Below, in pieces: positions 60,528-64,000 of a DNA stretch of 64,000 nucleotides. Position 1 is the stretch's first letter; each line of letters opens with the position of its first letter. Below the pieces are notes generated by a model, which was given only the letters and a program-made list of their open reading frames with translations, was not told where the DNA came from and ran no database searches. Made by a program: the position numbers and the translations under genes. Source of the DNA: LVI-A0039 sp033105485 (GTDB lineage: Bacteria > Bacillota_I > Bacilli_A > UBA3375); NCBI GenBank assembly GCA_033105485.1, contig CP136956.1, positions 1,426,001 through 1,490,000 on the forward strand, in the 5' to 3' direction.

Positions 60528-61073
60528 ATGAACTATGCTAAAGCAAAATTAAACGATAGTTTAATCAATCATTTTAGTAGCCATAAACTACAAAGTAATT
60601 ACAAAGAGGAAATTAAAGGTGAGATGTTTGCAAGTAACTTTTTCGAAAAGAACATGTATACAGTCATTAGACATTTAGAAAGTAAAGACACATATATAAC
60701 AGGTATTTCAGATTATAGTGAATTCAAAGGTATGTGCATGGCCAAAACTCTTCCAGATATTCCATATGATATGTTATATGTCTTAAGTCAGGATAACATG
60801 TTAGGTATTATTGAAAGAGAACTAAAACTTGATGTAGATGAGGTCAAGAGCGCATTACTTATTAAACATTACGGCGATGATAGCAAAAGTATTATTGGTA
60901 TTGATGTTGATAAAGTTGATCATATTACTAAAATATACGATTTAGACAACGATGGTATCATTACTGAAAATGAACATAAACTAAATGACTTAAAAATCAA
61001 TTATGAATTAGGAAGTTTAGAAAGAAGTGAACCCTATAAACGCCAAGTAGAATACAACGAGTTAGGATTATAA
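60528..61073 (+). CDS. EF-hand-loop protein (181 residues), cluster B
   Basis: Paralogue of 10455; loop DLDNDGIITENE unchanged. Overlaps virD4 by one base. Confidence 0.78.
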   Translation: MNYAKAKLNDSLINHFSSHKLQSNYKEEIKGEMFASNFFEKNMYTVIRHLESKDTYITGISDYSEFKGMCMAKTLPDIPYDMLYVLSQDNMLGIIERELKLDVDEVKSALLIKHYGDDSKSIIGIDVDKVDHITKIYDLDNDGIITENEHKLNDLKINYELGSLERSEPYKRQVEYNELGL

Positions 61074-63142
61074 TGGAAAGAAGTAAAAAGATAAAAACTG
61101 GATTGATGGTATTTTACGTTGCATTGGTAATTCTATTTATTATGTTTCCAACAGAAAGTGTGGCTTTAATAGTAGCAGTGCTTAGTGAAATTGGGGATTT
61201 CTATTTTAAAAATACTACAATTAATTTATTAATCTTTAAATTAATAATCACAGTACTAATTCTAGGGGGACTTAGATTTATGTTTAGAGGTAAGTTTTAT
61301 AGACTCAAAATGGAGTTACTTACACTTACCAAAAATACGTACTCAAAAGGTAAAGCGAGATTTGCGACTAAGAAAGAAATCAAGCGTGAATTTCTAAGTG
61401 TTAAAGAAGGACGAGAATACCATGCTGGTTTTCTTGTTGGTGAATATCAAGAAATATCAATATTAGGTCTCCCGATTAAGTGGAGGCCTTTTTTTAATTT
61501 CGAGAAACTTTTAACAAGAGAGTGGGTCGAGAACTGGGTATATTCAAAAGATGTAGTAATTGATAAAGCAGAAGAACAGCTTATAAAAGCAAGGTTGTTT
61601 GCAAATAGTTTGCATAATATTAAGTTTAATAAAGTTCCAGGGATCGTATATACAAACTTTACTCAAATTGTAACTCATCCAATGCATTTAGTTATAAATG
61701 GAGTAACTCGTAGTGGTAAGACAATATGTTATCTAATACCACAACTACTTTACTTTGCGAGGCTTAAAGATGAAAAAGAAAAACCACTTGTTGTGATCAC
61801 TGACCCTAAAGGTGAACTTTGGAGAAAGACTGCAGGTCACATGCAACAAGGTGGCTATGAATGCATAAAGATTGACTTAACTGATATCGAAGACTCAGGT
61901 AGATTTAATTCATTTGAAAAGGTGTATGACATATATGAGCAAATACTTAAAGTAAACGATATTTATATTGAAGACAAAAGAGACACAAGTAAAGTAATTC
62001 CATCAGGATCAATTCCTATTGCTGAAGGTGATGGAACTGCGCTTCGAGAAATCATTGAAATGCGTAAAATTGATATGAGCCGTGTTGAAGATGAACTTAT
62101 TCGTTTAGCAGCACCACTCTATCCAATGGATACCGAAGGACAAAACGCAATCTTCACTCAAATGTCAAATCATTTATTTGTATCACTTACCTATTTCATA
62201 CTAGAAGATTGCTTTGTAAATAACAAACGAGAATTATTTAACATCTACAATTTGTTTTATAAGCAAAAGGAACTCTTGCGTATAACTACAGTAGATTTTG
62301 AAAACGTAATTAAATACAAAGCTGCTTTATCTAATTTCCCTGAACATAATATAGCTAAGTCATACTTTCCAAGTGAACTTAGTGATAAGACATTCAGTTC
62401 TACTCAAATTACGTTTGAAACAGCACTTAAGATATATGGAGCAGATAGTGTAAATAAGATTACAAGCTCAAGTGATTTATCAATTACAGAATTTGTCAAA
62501 GGTGAAAAGCCAGTTGCATTTTATTTAATAGCACCAGATTATGATACTAAGTATCACAGTATTGTATCTACATTTATATCTCAGGTGTATTACGAAGCGG
62601 TAAGTTATGCTGACAAACAACCAAATGGTAAATTACCTCGAAGACTCTACTACTTGTTAGAAGAGTTCGGTAACCTAACTAAGATAAATGGTTTTCCGAA
62701 TTGGCTTACAATCTCACTAGGTCGTAACGTGCTATTTGCAATGATTGTACAAAATATTGGTCAGTTTGAAGATATATATGGCGAGCAAGCTAAAGATACG
62801 ATTTTAGATCAAGCTCACATTAAGATGTACTTATTATCAAATGATAATAAAACGCTTAAGTACTTTAGTGAGTTATTTGGTAAAACTACTCAAATCCATG
62901 AATCGTTTAGCGGTTCGAAGTATAGTGAGATGTCCAAAACAATGGCTGAAGAAGAACGAGACTTAGTATCACCTGATGAGTTAAGGAAAAATCCAATGGC
63001 TAAAGCATATGTACAAATGTCTAGGATGGATTTGGCCAAACAATGGCTTAGACCAAGTTTTTTATATGCTGAAGACTTAGAGTATGTGAAAGCGGAAGAT
63101 TTAGATAAAACTACTAGCCTTGATGAAATAATCTTTAGCTAG
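61073..63142 (+). CDS. virD4: Type IV coupling protein VirD4/TraG family, cluster B
   Basis: 689 residues like the copy at 11000; Walker A GVTRSGKT and DPKGELW are identical. The first about 90 residues, which hold both membrane helices, are only about half identical, while the ATPase domain differs at few positions. The same strand, order and overlap as in cluster A. Confidence 0.92.
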   Translation: MERSKKIKTGLMVFYVALVILFIMFPTESVALIVAVLSEIGDFYFKNTTINLLIFKLIITVLILGGLRFMFRGKFYRLKMELLTLTKNTYSKGKARFATKKEIKREFLSVKEGREYHAGFLVGEYQEISILGLPIKWRPFFNFEKLLTREWVENWVYSKDVVIDKAEEQLIKARLFANSLHNIKFNKVPGIVYTNFTQIVTHPMHLVINGVTRSGKTICYLIPQLLYFARLKDEKEKPLVVITDPKGELWRKTAGHMQQGGYECIKIDLTDIEDSGRFNSFEKVYDIYEQILKVNDIYIEDKRDTSKVIPSGSIPIAEGDGTALREIIEMRKIDMSRVEDELIRLAAPLYPMDTEGQNAIFTQMSNHLFVSLTYFILEDCFVNNKRELFNIYNLFYKQKELLRITTVDFENVIKYKAALSNFPEHNIAKSYFPSELSDKTFSSTQITFETALKIYGADSVNKITSSSDLSITEFVKGEKPVAFYLIAPDYDTKYHSIVSTFISQVYYEAVSYADKQPNGKLPRRLYYLLEEFGNLTKINGFPNWLTISLGRNVLFAMIVQNIGQFEDIYGEQAKDTILDQAHIKMYLLSNDNKTLKYFSELFGKTTQIHESFSGSKYSEMSKTMAEEERDLVSPDELRKNPMAKAYVQMSRMDLAKQWLRPSFLYAEDLEYVKAEDLDKTTSLDEIIFS

Positions 63143-63143
63143 T

Positions 63144-63174
63144 TTGGTTTGTAAGTACCAATTTGAAACTTGCA
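63144..63174 (+). promoter_or_regulatory. Covarying RNA hairpins after virD4, cluster B
   Basis: Stem A TTGGT (63144-63148)/ACCAA (63157-63161); stem B TGTAAGT (63150-63156)/ACTTGCA (63168-63174). Compared with cluster A, both sides of stem A changed together. Confidence 0.55.
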
Positions 63175-63198
63175 CAATAAAATAGAAAGTGAAGTGAG

Positions 63199-63213
63199 GG
63201 GTCATAATGACCC
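63199..63213. promoter_or_regulatory. Dispersed palindrome site 17
   Basis: Perfect core with central A, T-run and AGGAG following, as at 13125. Confidence 0.85.
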
Positions 63214-63236
63214 TTCATTTTTTTTAGGAGAAAATA

Positions 63237-63536
63237 ATGAACAGTTTAGAAATGATGAAAATTAATGGAGAAGCAGTTAAAAATGCAATAACAAATATAT
63301 CGCCAACAGTTATGGCAACAACAAATGATTTTGATAGCGTAATATCAAATGCAACAGACCAGATTGTAAAACATGGTGAGCAAATTGCAGTCTTATCAAT
63401 CGTAGTAGTAGCATTAGTGCTAATTTTCGGAACTAAACAAATGAAAGAAATGGCAAAGGAAAATATGCTTTGGATTATCATCGGAATTTTAATAATTAGT
63501 TCGGCAGATAATATAGTAAACATGTTCTACATGTAA
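63237..63536 (+). CDS. VirB2/Maff2-like small membrane protein, cluster B
   Basis: 99 residues, the same length and two-helix plan as 13162 (helices about 48-66 and 77-96), but about 30 percent identical. AGGAG before ATG. Unlike cluster A, a palindrome separates it from the VirB6-like gene. Confidence 0.65.
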   Translation: MNSLEMMKINGEAVKNAITNISPTVMATTNDFDSVISNATDQIVKHGEQIAVLSIVVVALVLIFGTKQMKEMAKENMLWIIIGILIISSADNIVNMFYM

Positions 63537-63549
63537 TTTGTAGCGCGAG

Positions 63550-63564
63550 GGGTCATAATGACCC
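63550..63564. promoter_or_regulatory. Dispersed palindrome site 18
   Basis: Perfect core with central A; no counterpart in cluster A, where virB2 and virB6 are one base apart. GGAAGG of the VirB6-like gene follows. Confidence 0.85.
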
Positions 63565-63591
63565 TTCGTCATAATTAATAGGAAGGTGAAA

Positions 63592-64000
63592 ATGTTTAGA
63601 GAAGCATTACAACAGTTAGAGTGGGACATCGGTTATACTGCGGCTAATGGTCTTCATGGTCTTGAAGAAGTAGTTGGCCACTTAACCTCACTCGATTTTA
63701 TAAACGATCAGTATATTGAGTTTTTACATCAATTTGATCCAATTGTTAAAACCCTTGCAGTATTTATTATTGTAATAGTTGTATTATACGCAATGGTATC
63801 TGATGCTAAAAAGATGCCTAAAATAATGCAACGAATAATTCTTGCACTAGTAGGTGCAGGAGTCTTCATTAATTTATTTGTATTTGTTGTATCAGACATA
63901 GGAAGCGCTGGAATTGAAAGCATTCAGCAGACAGACTCAACCTTTGGGATAGCAAACTCGCTTATGAACTACAGTGTTAAGGATTATGCAAATGAAGATA
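63592..64000 (+). CDS. VirB6/TrbL-like channel protein, cluster B (3' partial)
   Basis: ATG after GGAAGGTG; open to the window end. The first 136 residues include two membrane helices (about 52-70 and 80-100) and match the cluster A protein at LEW, DFIN-x-x-Y, LHQ(Y/F)D and the SVKDY/TLKDY region. Divergent otherwise, so a separate channel subtype. Confidence 0.75.
   Translation, partial: MFREALQQLEWDIGYTAANGLHGLEEVVGHLTSLDFINDQYIEFLHQFDPIVKTLAVFIIVIVVLYAMVSDAKKMPKIMQRIILALVGAGVFINLFVFVVSDIGSAGIESIQQTDSTFGIANSLMNYSVKDYANED

Noticed and set aside
1..64000. Use of TGA as tryptophan (Mollicutes code)
   Set aside because: Trp is encoded by TGG throughout, reading frames contain no internal TGA, and a few small frames end in TGA. 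Sortase-type anchors and wall hydrolases also indicate a walled host.

Overview
The window is AT-rich DNA from a low-GC Gram-positive bacterium (Bacillota). The grounds are strong AGGAGG-type ribosome binding sites, consensus TATAAT promoters, sortase-type surface anchors and a Gram-positive type IV secretion (T4SS) gene set. I cannot name the species. There is no rRNA and no housekeeping metabolism. There is a relaxase, a coupling protein, PrgI-VirB4, ParA/ParB, toxin-antitoxin loci, serine recombinases and a restriction-modification pair, so this is most likely a large conjugative plasmid or an integrative conjugative element. Nearly every gene is on the + strand.

Layout. 2-19975: transfer cluster A, with a thioester/Cna-B adhesin (5' end off the window), a string of unrecognised envelope and cytosolic proteins, a membrane-anchored nuclease, an EF-hand protein, VirD4, VirB2-like, VirB6-like, PrgI-VirB4, a lysozyme/M23 hydrolase and a membrane-anchored protein. 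20099-25145: Fic protein, a small protein, a P-loop ATPase that looks inserted, the relaxase, RadC-like and HU proteins. 25461-27512: a large coiled-coil protein. 27513-29457: a long non-coding, repeat-rich region holding a type I toxin-antitoxin relic, seven iteron-like inverted repeats, twelve tandem 75-bp repeats and two hairpin clusters; it is a candidate origin, centromere or oriT. 29458-32404: Dam-type methylase, DUF3883 nuclease and a membrane protein. 32405-38369: two 1.6-kb direct repeats, each a toxin-antitoxin locus plus a serine recombinase, flanking a frameshifted surface-protein gene. 38439-38602: twin tRNA-Gly(UCC). 38820-42915: ParA/ParB and small genes. 43133-47540: a 1070-residue unknown protein and a membrane coiled-coil protein. 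47722-64000: transfer cluster B, a second copy of cluster A (adhesin to VirB6, running off the right edge).

How it works together. The two clusters are syntenic paralogues. Most of VirD4 is almost identical, but the VirD4 N-terminus, the VirB2-like and the VirB6-like proteins have diverged. Two tracts (about 1.0 and 1.5 kb) look base-for-base identical, which suggests gene conversion. Almost every sub-operon of the transfer genes begins with the same 15-19 bp palindrome (AAGGGTCATWATGACCCTT) just upstream of a ribosome binding site. The same palindrome is the core of the twelve-copy array. It is absent from the 29.2-43.0 kb accessory block. This looks like an element-wide regulatory or partition site, comparable in concept to KorB operators of RK2.

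The other notable system is a family of three type I toxin-antitoxin loci with the architecture of par of pAD1: convergent transcription into a bidirectional terminator flanked by direct repeats exactly 67 bp apart in all three. These loci have an unfamiliar toxin peptide and a translationally coupled leader ORF.
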